A stretch of 64,000 nucleotides of DNA from Mumia flava (GCF_002797495.1 NZ_PGEZ01000001.1:2852001-2916000), one strand, 5' to 3'. Counted from the stretch's first letter, positions 28,428-37,507 are shown. The notes: generated by a model from the sequence alone, not told the origin. Numbers and translations: made by a program.

Positions 28428-29951
28428 TCAGTCCGCCGCGGCAGCGGGCGCCGTTGCGACCTCGCGGCGGCGGCCCGGGCGCAGCTGCGTCGGACGGGCG
28501 TAGCAGAGCACCGCGACCAGCCCGATCACGAGCACCGCGGCCGGGAGCAGCAGCGACTGGCCCATCGCCGAGCTGAACCCCTCGACCGCCTGCGCCGGGA
28601 GCGAGCCGCCGGCAGACCCCATCTCCGCGGGGGAGACGTCGCCGCTTCCGGGCACCTCGACCGCGAGCCGCGCGGTCATGATGGCCGCGATCGCCGCACT
28701 GCCGAACACGGCGCCGACCTGACGCATCGTGTTGTAGATCCCGGAGCCGGCGCCGGCCTTGTCCATCGGCAGGTTGCGCGTCGCGGTGGAGGTCGTCGGA
28801 CCCCACATGAAGCCGTTCGCGACTCCGAGCAGCGAGATCGGAAGCAGGATCTGCCAGACCGGGACGTCGGCGCTCAGCGTCATCCCCAGCCACACCAGCG
28901 CCACGATGAACGACCCGATCCCGATGCCGGACAGGATGCGCGGGTGCATCCGGTCGGCCAGCCCGCCGACCCACGGCGCGAGCACCGACGCGAGCACGGC
29001 CATCGGGATCAGCAGCATCCCGGCCTGGGTCGGGGTGTAGCCGCGCGCCACCTGGGCCCACAGCATCACCGGGAAGGACATCGCCGTGATGCCGAAGCCG
29101 ATCGTCGCGATCGCCACCGCCGACAGCGAGAAGTTGCGGTCCCGGAACAGGCTGAGCGGCACCAGCGGCTCCGCGCGGTTGACCCGCTGCCAGACCACGA
29201 AGATCCCGAGGACGACCACGCCGGTCGCGATCAGACCCCACACCGTCACGAACCCGGTGATCGTCCCCCACTCGTACGTCTCGCCCTCCTGGATCCCGAA
29301 GACCAGCAGGAACATCCCGACGGCACTGAGCGCGACGCCGAGCAGGTCGAAGCGGTGCGACAGCGTCGGGAGCGCGGGGACGAGCCGCATCGCCAGCACG
29401 AAGCCGACGATCCCGACCGGGACGTTCACGAAGAAGATCCACTCCCACCCCAGCCCGTCGACGAGCAGCCCACCCGCGATCGGGCCGACGAGCATCGCGA
29501 CGCCGGACACGGCGCCCCACAGGCTCATCGCGCGTCCGCGCTGGTCCGCGGGGAACGTCCGGGTGATGACGGACATCGTCTGCGGCGTCATCATCGACGC
29601 GCCGAGCCCCTGCACGACCCGGGCGGCGATCAGCATCTCGATCGTCCCGGTCAGCCCGCACCACAGCGACGCGGCGGTGAACAGCGCGAGCCCGGTCAGG
29701 TACACCCGCTTCGGTCCGACCCGGTCGCCCAGCCGTCCCGTGACCAGCAGCGGGACGGCGTACGCGAGCAGGTACGCGGAGGTGACCCACACGACCGTCG
29801 ACACGTCGGCGTCGAACGACTCCATGATCGCCGGCATCGCGACCGTCACGATCGTGGTGTCGACCAGGATCATGAAGAACCCGATCACGAGCGCCCACAG
29901 CGCCGGCCACGGGCTGCGGGTCTCGGCGTCGGTCACTGCGGGTGCGGCCAT
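28428..29951 (-). CDS. MFS multidrug transporter, DHA2 family (EmrB/QacA type)
   Basis: This 507-residue protein has 14 predicted transmembrane helices, an N-terminal VDTTIVTVAMPAI motif, motif A GRLGDRVGPKRVYLTG, ARVVQGLGASMMTP, and motif C-like VAMLVGPIAGGLLVDGLGWE. These mark a proton-coupled drug exporter. It overlaps the upstream padR gene by 19 bases on the same strand, so the two form a regulator-pump operon. The inducing compound is not known. Confidence 0.93.
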   Translation of the reverse strand: MAAPAVTDAETRSPWPALWALVIGFFMILVDTTIVTVAMPAIMESFDADVSTVVWVTSAYLLAYAVPLLVTGRLGDRVGPKRVYLTGLALFTAASLWCGLTGTIEMLIAARVVQGLGASMMTPQTMSVITRTFPADQRGRAMSLWGAVSGVAMLVGPIAGGLLVDGLGWEWIFFVNVPVGIVGFVLAMRLVPALPTLSHRFDLLGVALSAVGMFLLVFGIQEGETYEWGTITGFVTVWGLIATGVVVLGIFVVWQRVNRAEPLVPLSLFRDRNFSLSAVAIATIGFGITAMSFPVMLWAQVARGYTPTQAGMLLIPMAVLASVLAPWVGGLADRMHPRILSGIGIGSFIVALVWLGMTLSADVPVWQILLPISLLGVANGFMWGPTTSTATRNLPMDKAGAGSGIYNTMRQVGAVFGSAAIAAIMTARLAVEVPGSGDVSPAEMGSAGGSLPAQAVEGFSSAMGQSLLLPAAVLVIGLVAVLCYARPTQLRPGRRREVATAPAAAAD

Positions 29952-30499
29952 GCGAGGTCCTTCGTACGGAGGCGGTCGAGCAGCCGGTCGATCCAGGCGA
30001 GCTCGGCGCGGTGGACGGTGAGCAGGTAGTCGGCGACGAACCAGTAGGCCTCGTGGACGCCGCGCTCGTGGGCGCGCACGATCACGGACTCCAGCTCGGC
30101 CTCGTCGGCTGCGAGGGCGTCACGGCGCTCGGCGAGCAGCGTGATGACCTCGTCGGCCGGGAGGTTGTGCGCCTCGCTGAGCGCGAACGGGAAGCGCGGG
30201 TACTCGTTCACGGGCGTACGAAGCAGGTCGGTGACCGCGCTGCGGAGCGCGTCGCGACCTGCGTCGGTCATCGCGTACGTGGTGCGCTCCGGGCGGTTGC
30301 CCGACCGCTCGGTGCCGACCGCCTCGACGAGCTGGTCGCGCTCGAGACGCTCGATCGTGTGGTAGAGCGAGCCGGCGCGCACCTTGAGCAGCCGGTCGTC
30401 GCGCCGCTCGATCAGCAGCTGGAGCATCTCGTACGGGTGCATCGGCCGCTCCGCGAGCAGCGCGATCGTCGAGATCGCGAGCGGGGTGAGAGCGGCCAT
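29933..30499 (-). CDS. PadR-family transcriptional repressor
   Basis: This 188-residue regulator has the PadR winged helix (LTPLAISTIALLAERPMHPY, then VRAGSLYHTIERLERDQLVE and TTYAMTDAGRDAL). A C-terminal helical dimerisation region (AHERGVHEAYWFVADYLLTV) follows. The ATG at 30499 yields the conserved N-terminus. An AT-rich inverted repeat 28-43 bp upstream overlaps a TAATAT -10, a good autoregulatory operator. It probably controls the DHA2 pump encoded directly downstream. Confidence 0.9.
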   Translation of the reverse strand: MAALTPLAISTIALLAERPMHPYEMLQLLIERRDDRLLKVRAGSLYHTIERLERDQLVEAVGTERSGNRPERTTYAMTDAGRDALRSAVTDLLRTPVNEYPRFPFALSEAHNLPADEVITLLAERRDALAADEAELESVIVRAHERGVHEAYWFVADYLLTVHRAELAWIDRLLDRLRTKDLAWPHPQ

Positions 30500-30526
30500 C
30501 GGCGGTCCTGTGTGGTCGGTGCGGAT

Positions 30527-30545
30527 TATTCCAGGTGGAATATTA
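30527..30545 (-). promoter_or_regulatory. padR promoter and operator
   Basis: TATTCCA-GG-TGGAATA (30527-30542) is a perfect 7-bp inverted repeat, in clear contrast to the GC-rich surroundings. On the minus strand it follows and overlaps TAATAT (30540-30545), a likely -10. The layout fits repression of padR and the pump by PadR. Confidence 0.6.
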
Positions 30546-30566
30546 CGTCGGGCCTCGGACACGACC

Positions 30567-30598
30567 AAGGGCGGGACACGTGATCGTGTCCCGCCCTT
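30567..30598 (-). terminator. Terminator downstream of the thioredoxin gene
   Basis: A perfect 14-bp stem (AAGGGCGGGACACG and its complement) with a TGAT loop, ending CCCTTCTGTC on the plus strand. It lies 80-110 bp after the thioredoxin stop. Confidence 0.65.
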
Positions 30599-30609
30599 CT
30601 GTCGGTTCC

Positions 30610-30676
30610 GCCACTGCTCGAGGCGGAGCGACTTCCCCCCGCTGGTCGAGGCGGAGCGAAGCGACGATCGAGACCC
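30610..30676 (+). repeat. Palindromic repeat array C
   Basis: A truncated unit (from about 30610, CTCGAGGCGGAGCGA) is followed by a full unit (30639-30676) ending GATCGAGACC. It is the shortest array and ends 1 base before the thioredoxin stop codon. Confidence 0.85.
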
Positions 30677-30677
30677 C

Positions 30678-31070
30678 TCAGGCCGGGGCGTCACCGTTCT
30701 CGGACTGCTCCGCCTGCTGCTTGGCGACCTCGGCGCGCACCTCGTCCATGTCGACCTCGCGTACCGCGTCGATCACCTGCTCCAGCGCCGTAGCGGGGAG
30801 CGCCCCGGGCTGGTTGAAGAGCAGGATGCCGTCGCGGAACGCCATCAGCGTCGGGATCGAGGTGATCTGGAGGCCACCGGCGAGCTCCTGCTCGGCCTCG
30901 GTGTCGACCTTGGTGAACGTGATGTCCTCGTGGGACTCCGACGCGGCCTCGAAGACCGGCGCGAACTGGCGGCACGGGCCGCACCAGGAGGCCCAGAAGT
31001 CCACCAGCACGATCCCGTCGGAGGAGATCGTGTCCATGAAGCTGTCAGCGGTCAGGGCGGTCGTTGCCAT
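30678..31070 (-). CDS. Thioredoxin
   Basis: This 130-residue thioredoxin-fold protein has the active site FWASWCGPCRQFAPVF, the cis-Pro region ITSIPTLMAFRDG, and FTKVDTEAEQELAGGL. It has no signal peptide, so it acts in the cytoplasm as a disulfide reductant. The C-terminus carries an extra Glu/Gln-rich stretch (DEVRAEVAKQQAEQ). The ATG at 31070 gives the usual N-terminus; the frame continues upstream to 31193 without homology. Confidence 0.93.
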   Translation of the reverse strand: MATTALTADSFMDTISSDGIVLVDFWASWCGPCRQFAPVFEAASESHEDITFTKVDTEAEQELAGGLQITSIPTLMAFRDGILLFNQPGALPATALEQVIDAVREVDMDEVRAEVAKQQAEQSENGDAPA

Positions 31071-31170
31071 GTCTATCCGTTCCGATCGTGTCGGGAAGTC
31101 CGTTCTCGCCTGGTTCAACAGCGGACCGGCCGCACATGTTCCCGGCGCGCTCCCGTACGGCACGCCCGCG

Positions 31171-31219
31171 TCAGTGTCGAAGATCGAGGTCACTCCGTGT
31201 CAACGTTCTTCGACACTGA
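31171..31219 (-). terminator. Inverted repeat after pheA
   Basis: TCAGTGTCGAAG (31171-31182) and its perfect complement (31208-31219) flank a 25-base loop. It lies 16-64 bp beyond the pheA stop, in the gap before the thioredoxin gene. It could be a terminator for pheA; the loop is long, so this is tentative. Confidence 0.4.
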
Positions 31220-31234
31220 GGGAAGCGCCCGCCC

Positions 31235-32134
31235 TCAGGGGTTCTCGGCGCGGTGCGGGTGCGCTGGGTAGACGCCCATCACCTGCACCTCGGTGGAGAA
31301 GAACGCCAGCTCCTCGAGCGCCCGGGCGAGCGCCGGCTCGTCCGGATGCCCGTCGACCTCCGCGAGGAACATCGTCGCCGCGAACGCACCCCCGACCATG
31401 TAGCTCTCGAGCTTGGTCATGTTGATGCCGTTGGTCGCGAACCCGCCGAGCGCCTTGTAGAGCGCCGCCGGGATGTTGCGCACGTTGAAGATGAACGTCG
31501 TCACCGTCGGCCCGATCCCCACCGGCGGGACATCCGGGGTCCTCGACAGCACCACGAACCGCGTCGTGTTGTGGTCCTCGTCCTCGACGTGCCGCGCCAG
31601 CGTCTCCAGCCCGTACGTCTGCGCGGCCAGCGGCGTCGCGAGCGCGGCCTTGGTCGGGTCCGCCCACTCGGCGACCTCGCGCGCGGCGCCGGCGGTGTCG
31701 CCGGAGATCACCGGGACGAACCCGTGCTCGCGGATGATCTTGCGGCACTGCCCGAGCGCGTGCACGTGGCTGTGGACCTCGCGGACCTGGTCGATGGCCG
31801 TCCCCGGGACGACGAGCAGGTCGAAGTGGATCGGCAGGAAGTACTCGCCGACGATGTGCAGCCCGCTGGTCGGCAGGAAGTGGTGGATGTCCGCGACGCG
31901 GCCCGCGAGCGTGTTGTCGATCGGGATCATCGCCAGGTCTGCGCTCCCGTCGCTGACGGCGGCGAACGCGTCCTCGAACGACGCGCACGCGACGGGCTCG
32001 GCGTCCGGGTACGCGTCGGCGCAGGCGATGTGCGAGTTCGCGCCGGGCTCACCCTGATAGGCGATCCGGCGCGGGCCCTGGCCGGGAGCGGGCGTGCCGG
32101 ATCCGGCGGTGTCGGGTGCAGCGTCGACGGTCAC
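31235..32134 (-). CDS. pheA: Prephenate dehydratase with ACT domain
   Basis: This 299-residue enzyme converts prephenate to phenylpyruvate for phenylalanine synthesis. The catalytic part shows IAYQGEPGANSHIACADAYP, MIPIDNTLAGRVADIHHFL and the DEDHNTTRFVVLSR motif (Thr-Arg-Phe). The C-terminal ACT domain has FNVRNIPAALYKALGGFATN. It then has LESYMVGGAFAATMF where the common Phe-binding ESRP is replaced by ESYM, closer to the ESYQ form known in some other bacteria. The GTG start lacks a Shine-Dalgarno site but has GATGAT 6 bases upstream. Confidence 0.94.
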   Translation of the reverse strand: MTVDAAPDTAGSGTPAPGQGPRRIAYQGEPGANSHIACADAYPDAEPVACASFEDAFAAVSDGSADLAMIPIDNTLAGRVADIHHFLPTSGLHIVGEYFLPIHFDLLVVPGTAIDQVREVHSHVHALGQCRKIIREHGFVPVISGDTAGAAREVAEWADPTKAALATPLAAQTYGLETLARHVEDEDHNTTRFVVLSRTPDVPPVGIGPTVTTFIFNVRNIPAALYKALGGFATNGINMTKLESYMVGGAFAATMFLAEVDGHPDEPALARALEELAFFSTEVQVMGVYPAHPHRAENP

Positions 32135-32140
32135 CGCGCC

Positions 32141-32146
32141 ATCATC
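32141..32146 (-). promoter_or_regulatory. -10-like element of pheA
   Basis: GATGAT on the minus strand ends 6 bases before the GTG at 32134. It is the same hexamer and spacing as at the P450 gene. Confidence 0.4.
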
Positions 32147-32157
32147 GCAGCAGCGGC

Positions 32158-33276
32158 TCAGCCGATGCGGCCGGCGCCGTCCTCGGGCGCGACCACGAAC
32201 GTCCGCGGCTCCGTGAACTCGACCCGCGCGAACGCCGCGACCACCGCTTCGGTCAGCGCTTCGACCCGCTCGGCGTCGACGAGCGCGATCGCGCTCCCGC
32301 CGAACCCGCCGCCGGTCATCCGCGCACCGAGCGCGCCGTTCTCCAGCGCGGTCTCCACCGCCAGGTCCAGCTCCGGAGCACTCACCTCGTAGTCGTCGCG
32401 CAGCGACGCGTGCGACGCCGACATCAGCTGGCCGAACTGCGCCCAGTCACGCGACGACAGCGCCCGTACGGCCGAGCGCACCCGCTGCGTCTCGGTGATC
32501 ACGTGCCGCAGCCGCGCCTTGAGCACCGGGTCGTCGACCTTCAGCACGGCGTCCGGCGGCGCGGTCGCCAGCACCTCGAGATCCAGCAGACCGGTGAGCT
32601 CCTCGGTCTGCGCCCGCCGCTTGCCGTACTCCCCGTCGGCGAGGCTGTGGCGTGCCTGCGTGTCGATCACGACCAGCGCGTACCCGTCGGCGACCCAGTG
32701 GGCCGGCACCGCCTCGACGGTCGGCGGCGTCGGAGCGGTCTCGATCAGTAGGGCGTGGCCGGACTGCCCGCACATCGCCGCGAGCTGGTCCATCGAGCCG
32801 GTCGGCGCCCCGACGTAGTCGTTCTCGGCGCGCTGGCACAGCAGCGCCGTCTCGATCGGGTCGAGCGACCACCCCTCCATCCCGGCCAGCGCGACCGCGA
32901 CCCCGCACTCGATCGCGGCCGAGCTCGACAGGCCGGCGCCGAGCGGCACGTCGGAGTCGATCACGAGGTCGGCGCCGGAGACCCGGTGCCCCGCCTGCGC
33001 GAGCGACCAGACCGTGCCGGCGACGTAGCGCGCCCAGCCCTGGACGTCGCCCGGCGCGGTGTCGACACCGAACTCGACCGACTTCTCCGTTATCCCCGAC
33101 CAGACCCGCACGCGGCCGTCGTCACGGCGGCGGACCTTGACGGTCGTGCGCCGGTCGATCGCGATCGGCAGGACCGGGCCGCCGAGGTAGTCGAGGTGCT
33201 CGCCGATCAGGTTCACCCGGCCGGGAGCCGCCCAGGTCGTGACCTCGCCGTCGGCCGCCTTCTCGTGCGCACTCAT
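32158..33276 (-). CDS. galK: Galactokinase
   Basis: This 372-residue GHMP kinase phosphorylates galactose at C1. It shows the galactokinase signature GRVNLIGEHLDYLGGPVLPI, the ATP loop VPLGAGLSSSAAIE, and GARMTGGGFGGSAIAL. No galT or galE is adjacent; it lies alone between pheA and a divergent CNNM-type gene. A CAGGAT hexamer lies 6 bases before the ATG. Confidence 0.94.
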   Translation of the reverse strand: MSAHEKAADGEVTTWAAPGRVNLIGEHLDYLGGPVLPIAIDRRTTVKVRRRDDGRVRVWSGITEKSVEFGVDTAPGDVQGWARYVAGTVWSLAQAGHRVSGADLVIDSDVPLGAGLSSSAAIECGVAVALAGMEGWSLDPIETALLCQRAENDYVGAPTGSMDQLAAMCGQSGHALLIETAPTPPTVEAVPAHWVADGYALVVIDTQARHSLADGEYGKRRAQTEELTGLLDLEVLATAPPDAVLKVDDPVLKARLRHVITETQRVRSAVRALSSRDWAQFGQLMSASHASLRDDYEVSAPELDLAVETALENGALGARMTGGGFGGSAIALVDAERVEALTEAVVAAFARVEFTEPRTFVVAPEDGAGRIG

Positions 33277-33282
33277 GGCCCC

Positions 33283-33310
33283 ATCCTGGACTACGGCGCC
33301 TGGCTAGGCT
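33283..33310. promoter_or_regulatory. Divergent -10 elements of galK and the CNNM-type gene
   Basis: On the minus strand CAGGAT (33283-33288) ends 6 bases before the galK ATG. On the plus strand TAGGCT (33305-33310) ends 6 bases before the GTG at 33317. The two starts are only 40 bp apart, so the core promoters must overlap. Confidence 0.5.
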
Positions 33311-33316
33311 GTCGGC

Positions 33317-34624
33317 GTGGACCAGACCCTGTGGAACGTGGCCCTGGTCGGGCTGTTCATCATCGTCGGTGGAGTGTTCGCGGCCGCGGAGATGGCCCTG
33401 GTCTCGATCCGTGACTCGCAGCTCGCCGAGATCGCGACCCGGGGCAAGCGCGGTGCGACGGTGGCCCGGCTGGCCTCGGACCCGAACCGTTTCCTGTCCG
33501 CCGTGCAGATCGGCGTCACCCTGTCGGGATTCCTGTCGGCGGCCTTCGGCGGAGCGACGCTCGCGGGCGACCTGAGCCCCGTCCTCGAGGACGCCGGGAT
33601 GGCGCCCGGCGTCGCGTCCGTGGTCGCGCTGGTCGGGATCACGATCCTGATCTCGTACCTGTCGATCGTCTTCTCCGAGCTCAGTGCGAAGCGCCTGGCG
33701 ATGCAGCACGCCGTCGCGTTCTCGATGGCGCTCGCGCCCGGCGTCGACCTGATGGCCCGGATCGCGACGCCGGTGATCTGGCTGCTGTCGGTCTCGACGA
33801 ACTTCGTCGTCCGGATCCTCGGCGGCGACCCGTCCGCGGCCCGCGAGGAGATCACCGACGTCGAGCTGCGCGGTCTCGTGCAGACCACCGAGGGGCTCTC
33901 GGACGAGGAGCGGCGGATCGTCGACGACGTCTTCTCCGCCGGCGACCGGCACGTCCGCGAGGTCATGCTGCCGCGGACCGAGGTCGACTTCATGGACGCC
34001 TCGATGCCCGTCTACAAGGCGGTCGAGCTGGCCCGCGAGCAGCCGCACTCGCGCTACCCGGTGATCCGCGGCACCGCCGACGAGGTCGAGGGGTTCGTCC
34101 ACGTCCGCGACCTGTTCGACCCCGCGATGCAGGGCCGCTCCGTACGGGTGGGTGAGCTGGTCCGCGACATCGTCGTGATCCCGGGGACCCGCAACGTGCT
34201 GGCCGCGATGACCGACATGCGTCGCGCGGGCGTGCACCTCGCGATCGTGATCGACGAGTACGGCGGCACCGACGGGATCGTGACGCTCGAGGACCTCGTG
34301 GAGGAGGTCGTCGGCGACATCCGCGACGAGTACGACACCGCGGAGCGGGCCGCGACGGGGTTCGTCGGCAACACGATGGTCGTCGAGGGTCTGCTGAACA
34401 TCGAGGACTTCGCCGACGAGACCGGGGTGGCGCTGCCCGACGGCCCGTACGAGACCGTCGCCGGGTACGTGACGGCGCGGCTCGGGCGGATCCCGGAGGT
34501 CGACGACGTGGTCACGTACGAGGGGTTCCGGCTCGTGGTGGCGGCGAAGGACGGTCGGAGGGTCGCGCAGCTGCGCCTGGAGCGTGACGAGGGCCGGGCC
34601 GAGCTGGGGCTCGACGAGGGCTGA
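33317..34624 (+). CDS. CNNM/CorC-HlyC family membrane protein with CBS pair
   Basis: This 435-residue protein starts with a DUF21/CNNM transmembrane domain ([20 protein letters not shown], then [14 protein letters not shown]). Two CBS domains follow ([16 protein letters not shown] and [20 protein letters not shown]), then a C-terminal transporter-associated CorC/HlyC domain. Members are implicated in Mg2+/Co2+ handling; the hemolysin label is historical. Leaderless start: TAGGCT 6 bases before the GTG. Confidence 0.93.
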   Translation: MDQTLWNVALVGLFIIVGGVFAAAEMALVSIRDSQLAEIATRGKRGATVARLASDPNRFLSAVQIGVTLSGFLSAAFGGATLAGDLSPVLEDAGMAPGVASVVALVGITILISYLSIVFSELSAKRLAMQHAVAFSMALAPGVDLMARIATPVIWLLSVSTNFVVRILGGDPSAAREEITDVELRGLVQTTEGLSDEERRIVDDVFSAGDRHVREVMLPRTEVDFMDASMPVYKAVELAREQPHSRYPVIRGTADEVEGFVHVRDLFDPAMQGRSVRVGELVRDIVVIPGTRNVLAAMTDMRRAGVHLAIVIDEYGGTDGIVTLEDLVEEVVGDIRDEYDTAERAATGFVGNTMVVEGLLNIEDFADETGVALPDGPYETVAGYVTARLGRIPEVDDVVTYEGFRLVVAAKDGRRVAQLRLERDEGRAELGLDEG

Positions 34625-34674
34625 GCCGCACCCGCCCGGGCAAATCCGGTGGACCGGAGCGCGGAGCCTGCTGG

Positions 34675-34680
34675 CAGAAT
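34675..34680 (+). promoter_or_regulatory. -10-like element of trpS
   Basis: CAGAAT ends 6 bases before the ATG at 34687. Confidence 0.45.
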
Positions 34681-34686
34681 CGGAGC

Positions 34687-35703
34687 ATGCCCGATCCGTC
34701 CTCGCGTCCCCGTGTGTTCTCCGGCATCCAGCCGACCGCCGACTCGTTCCACTTCGGCAACTACCTGGGTGCCCTGCAGCACTGGATCCGCCTGCAGGAC
34801 GACCACGATGCCTTCTACTGCGTCGTCGACATGCACGCGATCACGGTCGACTACGACCCGGCCGCGCTGCGGGAGCGGACGTACCGCTCGGTCGCGCAGC
34901 TGCTGGCCCTCGGGCTCGACCCGCAGCGGGCCTCGGTGTTCGTGCAGAGCCATGTCCCGGAGCACGCGGAGCTCGCGTGGGTCCTGAACTGCATCACCGG
35001 CCTCGGCGAGGCGCAGCGGATGACGCAGTTCAAGGACAAGGCGGCCAGGGGGGGCCTCAACCAGGCCTCGGTCGGGCTGCTGACGTACCCGATGCTGATG
35101 GCGTCGGACATCCTGCTCTACCAGACCCAGGGCGTGCCGGTCGGCGAGGACCAGCGTCAGCACCTCGAGCTCACCCGCGACCTCGCGCAACGGTTCAACG
35201 GCCGCTTCGGCGAGACCTTCACCGTGCCCGAGCCGATCATCATCGCCGACACCGCGAAGATCGTGGACCTCCAGGACCCGACGATCAAGATGAGCAAGTC
35301 CGCGTCGTCGCCGAAGGGGATCGTCGACGTGCTGGACGATCCGAAGTCCGCGGCGAAGAAGATCCGGTCGGCGGTGACCGACTCCGAGGCCGAGGTGCGC
35401 TTCGACCGCGAGGAGAAGCCCGGCGTCTCGAACCTGCTGACGATCTACTCCGCGCTCACCGGCCGCAAGGTCGACGAGATCGCGGGGCAGTACGCCGGGC
35501 AGGGGTACGGCGCGTTCAAGGTCGACCTGAGCGAGATCGTGGCGGACTTCGTCGGCCCGCTGCGCGCGGCGACGATGGAGCTGCTCGACGACCGGGCCGA
35601 GCTCGACCGGATCCTCGGCGAGGGTGCGGCGCGTGCGCGCGAGGTCTCGCAGGCCACGCTCGACGCGGCGTACGACCGGGTGGGATTCGTCCGCGCCCGC
35701 TGA
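34687..35703 (+). CDS. trpS: Tryptophanyl-tRNA synthetase
   Basis: This 338-residue class I synthetase has the HIGH-equivalent [18 protein letters not shown] near residue 14, [19 protein letters not shown], and the KMSKS loop [13 protein letters not shown]. Length is typical. It has its own leaderless-type promoter and is followed by a palindromic repeat array. Confidence 0.97.
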   Translation: MPDPSSRPRVFSGIQPTADSFHFGNYLGALQHWIRLQDDHDAFYCVVDMHAITVDYDPAALRERTYRSVAQLLALGLDPQRASVFVQSHVPEHAELAWVLNCITGLGEAQRMTQFKDKAARGGLNQASVGLLTYPMLMASDILLYQTQGVPVGEDQRQHLELTRDLAQRFNGRFGETFTVPEPIIIADTAKIVDLQDPTIKMSKSASSPKGIVDVLDDPKSAAKKIRSAVTDSEAEVRFDREEKPGVSNLLTIYSALTGRKVDEIAGQYAGQGYGAFKVDLSEIVADFVGPLRAATMELLDDRAELDRILGEGAARAREVSQATLDAAYDRVGFVRAR

Positions 35704-35716
35704 TCGGGGCGGGTTC

Positions 35717-35789
35717 GGTCTCGATCGCTCGCGCCGCTCGCGCCTCGACCACCGGAGGGAGCTCGCTCCGCTCGCGCCTCGACCACCGG
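35717..35789 (-). repeat. Palindromic repeat array D
   Basis: On the minus strand a truncated unit (35756-35789) is followed by a full unit (35717-35755) ending GATCGAGACC. It lies between trpS and the 2H phosphoesterase gene, both on the plus strand. Confidence 0.88.
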
Positions 35790-35854
35790 AGAGGTTCCGG
35801 ATCGAGACGCGTCGTACGGCGTTGCGGCCTCGACTGCGACCGCCGATCTGCCGC

Positions 35855-35860
35855 TAGGGT
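35855..35860 (+). promoter_or_regulatory. -10 element, leaderless start of the 2H phosphoesterase
   Basis: TAGGGT ends 6 bases before the ATG at 35867. Confidence 0.6.
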
Positions 35861-35866
35861 GTCCGC

Positions 35867-36376
35867 ATGCCCACGATCGGCGTCGCGATTCCCGTCCCCG
35901 AACCCTGGGGCAGCGAGTTGCGGGCGCACCGCGCCGACTTCGGGGACCCGGAGGCGGCGCGGATCCCCAGCCACGTGACGCTGCTCCCGCCGACCGAGGT
36001 CGAGGACACCGATCTGCCGAAGGTCTACGAGAAGCTCGCCGACGATGCGCGGGCGGTCGACCCGTTCCCGATGCGGCTGCGGGGGACGGGCACGTTCCGC
36101 CCGGTCTCGCCCGTGGTCTTCGTCGCGGTCAGCGAGGGGATCTCCAGCACGGAGGTGCTCGCGAAGCACGTGCGCGACGGACTGCTGGTCGGCCAGCTCG
36201 AGTTCCCGTACCACCCGCACGTCACCGTCGCCCACCACCTCGACGACGCGGCGCTCGACCGCGCGTACGCGACGCTCGCGGACTTCGAGTGCGACTTCGA
36301 GGTGCGCTCCTTCGCGCTGTACCGGCACGATGATGCGGATGGCTGGAGCCCGTCGCAGGAGTTCACGCTCGGCTGA
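35867..36376 (+). CDS. 2'-5' RNA ligase/2H phosphoesterase family protein
   Basis: This 169-residue protein carries the two HxT motifs of the 2H superfamily, SHVTLLPP (about residue 36) and HPHVTVAHHL (about 119). They form a phosphodiesterase active site on 2',3'-cyclic or 2'-5' linked substrates. The actual substrate is unknown. It starts leaderless from TAGGGT. Confidence 0.85.
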   Translation: MPTIGVAIPVPEPWGSELRAHRADFGDPEAARIPSHVTLLPPTEVEDTDLPKVYEKLADDARAVDPFPMRLRGTGTFRPVSPVVFVAVSEGISSTEVLAKHVRDGLLVGQLEFPYHPHVTVAHHLDDAALDRAYATLADFECDFEVRSFALYRHDDADGWSPSQEFTLG

Positions 36377-36424
36377 CACGCGCGACACGCGCGACCGGCG
36401 GACCGTACGACCGGCGAGGAAGAG

Positions 36425-37495
36425 GTGGGGGACCTGATCGCACGGCTGAAGGAGTGGTTCGAGCGCCAGCGGCGTCGGTGGCCGCTGCTCGACCACGTCG
36501 TCCGGATGGTCCAGTACGTCGGTGCGGTGAAGGGGACGCTGCTGGCCGGTGCGATCACCTACTTCGGCTTCCTGTCGGTCTTCCCGCTGCTCGCGCTCGC
36601 GTTCGGCCTGATCGGCAAGGTCAGCCAGTGGTTCCCCGACCTCGACGACGCGCTGGCGACCGCGGTCAGCGAGGTCTTCCCGGGCATCATCACCACCGAG
36701 GACCCGCCGCCGACGGGGCAGATCTCGATCGAGCAGATCGCCGGCTCGAGCGACGCGGTGATCGGGATCGGCTCCGTGCTCCTGCTGTACACCGGGCTGG
36801 GGTGGATCTCGCGGATGCGGGCGGTGCTCGCGACGATGTTCGACGTCCCGGAGCAGCGGGAGTTCGGGTTCGTCCCCGGCAAGCTGCGGGACCTGGCGGT
36901 GCTGATCCTGACCGGCGTCGTCCTGATCCTGTCGGTCAGCATCTCCGGTGCGGTCACGCAGTACGTCGGCGACCTCCTCGATCTGGTCGGCGTCCGCAGC
37001 GGCGTGGCGGAGCTCGGGATCGGTGTCCTGAGCGTGCTGCTCGGCGTGGCCAGCGGGGCTCTGCTGTTCTTCACCATGTACAAGCTCCTGTCGGGGACCG
37101 ACGTGCCGAACCGCTCGCTGTGGCAGGGGGCGCTGCTCGCGGCGGTCGGCTTCGAGATCCTCAAGCAGCTCGCCTCGTTCGTCCTGGGCAACGTCGCCGG
37201 CGGCGCTCTCGCGACCTTCACGGTGGCGGTGACGATGCTGGTCTGGATCTACTACTTCTCCCAGCTGATCGTGTACGGCGCGGGCTGGGCGGTGACCTCG
37301 AGAGCGGCGCGGCACCGGGCCGTGGTGCCGCGCGTCGAGACCGTCCCGTCACCCGGGACCGCGGCGATCACGCCGGTCGGACGTGCGCCGGAGCGCCAGG
37401 ACGCGGGCGCGGTCGGACGCGCTGCGTTCGTCGGGGCGGGAATCGTCGCGGCGGCGTGGGCGTGGGTGCGCTGGGACAAGAAGCGCGGCGCCTGA
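36425..37495 (+). CDS. YihY/BrkB-family inner membrane protein
   Basis: This 356-residue protein has six hydrophobic segments. The family start LKGTLLAGAITYFGFLSVFP is recognisable here as VKGTLLAGAITYFGFLSVFP, followed by a central VIGIGSVLLLYTGLGW and SLWQGALLAAVGFEILKQLA. Function is unsettled (once called ribonuclease BN). The GTG start lies 4 bases after GAGGAAG. The stop sits inside a 20-bp palindrome shared with the convergent LysR gene. Confidence 0.88.
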   Translation: MGDLIARLKEWFERQRRRWPLLDHVVRMVQYVGAVKGTLLAGAITYFGFLSVFPLLALAFGLIGKVSQWFPDLDDALATAVSEVFPGIITTEDPPPTGQISIEQIAGSSDAVIGIGSVLLLYTGLGWISRMRAVLATMFDVPEQREFGFVPGKLRDLAVLILTGVVLILSVSISGAVTQYVGDLLDLVGVRSGVAELGIGVLSVLLGVASGALLFFTMYKLLSGTDVPNRSLWQGALLAAVGFEILKQLASFVLGNVAGGALATFTVAVTMLVWIYYFSQLIVYGAGWAVTSRAARHRAVVPRVETVPSPGTAAITPVGRAPERQDAGAVGRAAFVGAGIVAAAWAWVRWDKKRGA

Positions 37496-37507
37496 CGCGT
37501 CAGGCGC
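37488..37507. terminator. 20-bp palindrome containing the stop codons of two convergent genes
   Basis: GCGCCTGACGCGTCAGGCGC is perfectly self-complementary. Its TGA at 37493-37495 ends the BrkB-family gene and its mirror TGA at 37500-37502 ends the LysR gene, 4 bases apart. It is the only non-coding sequence between them and could form a hairpin in either transcript. Confidence 0.5.
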
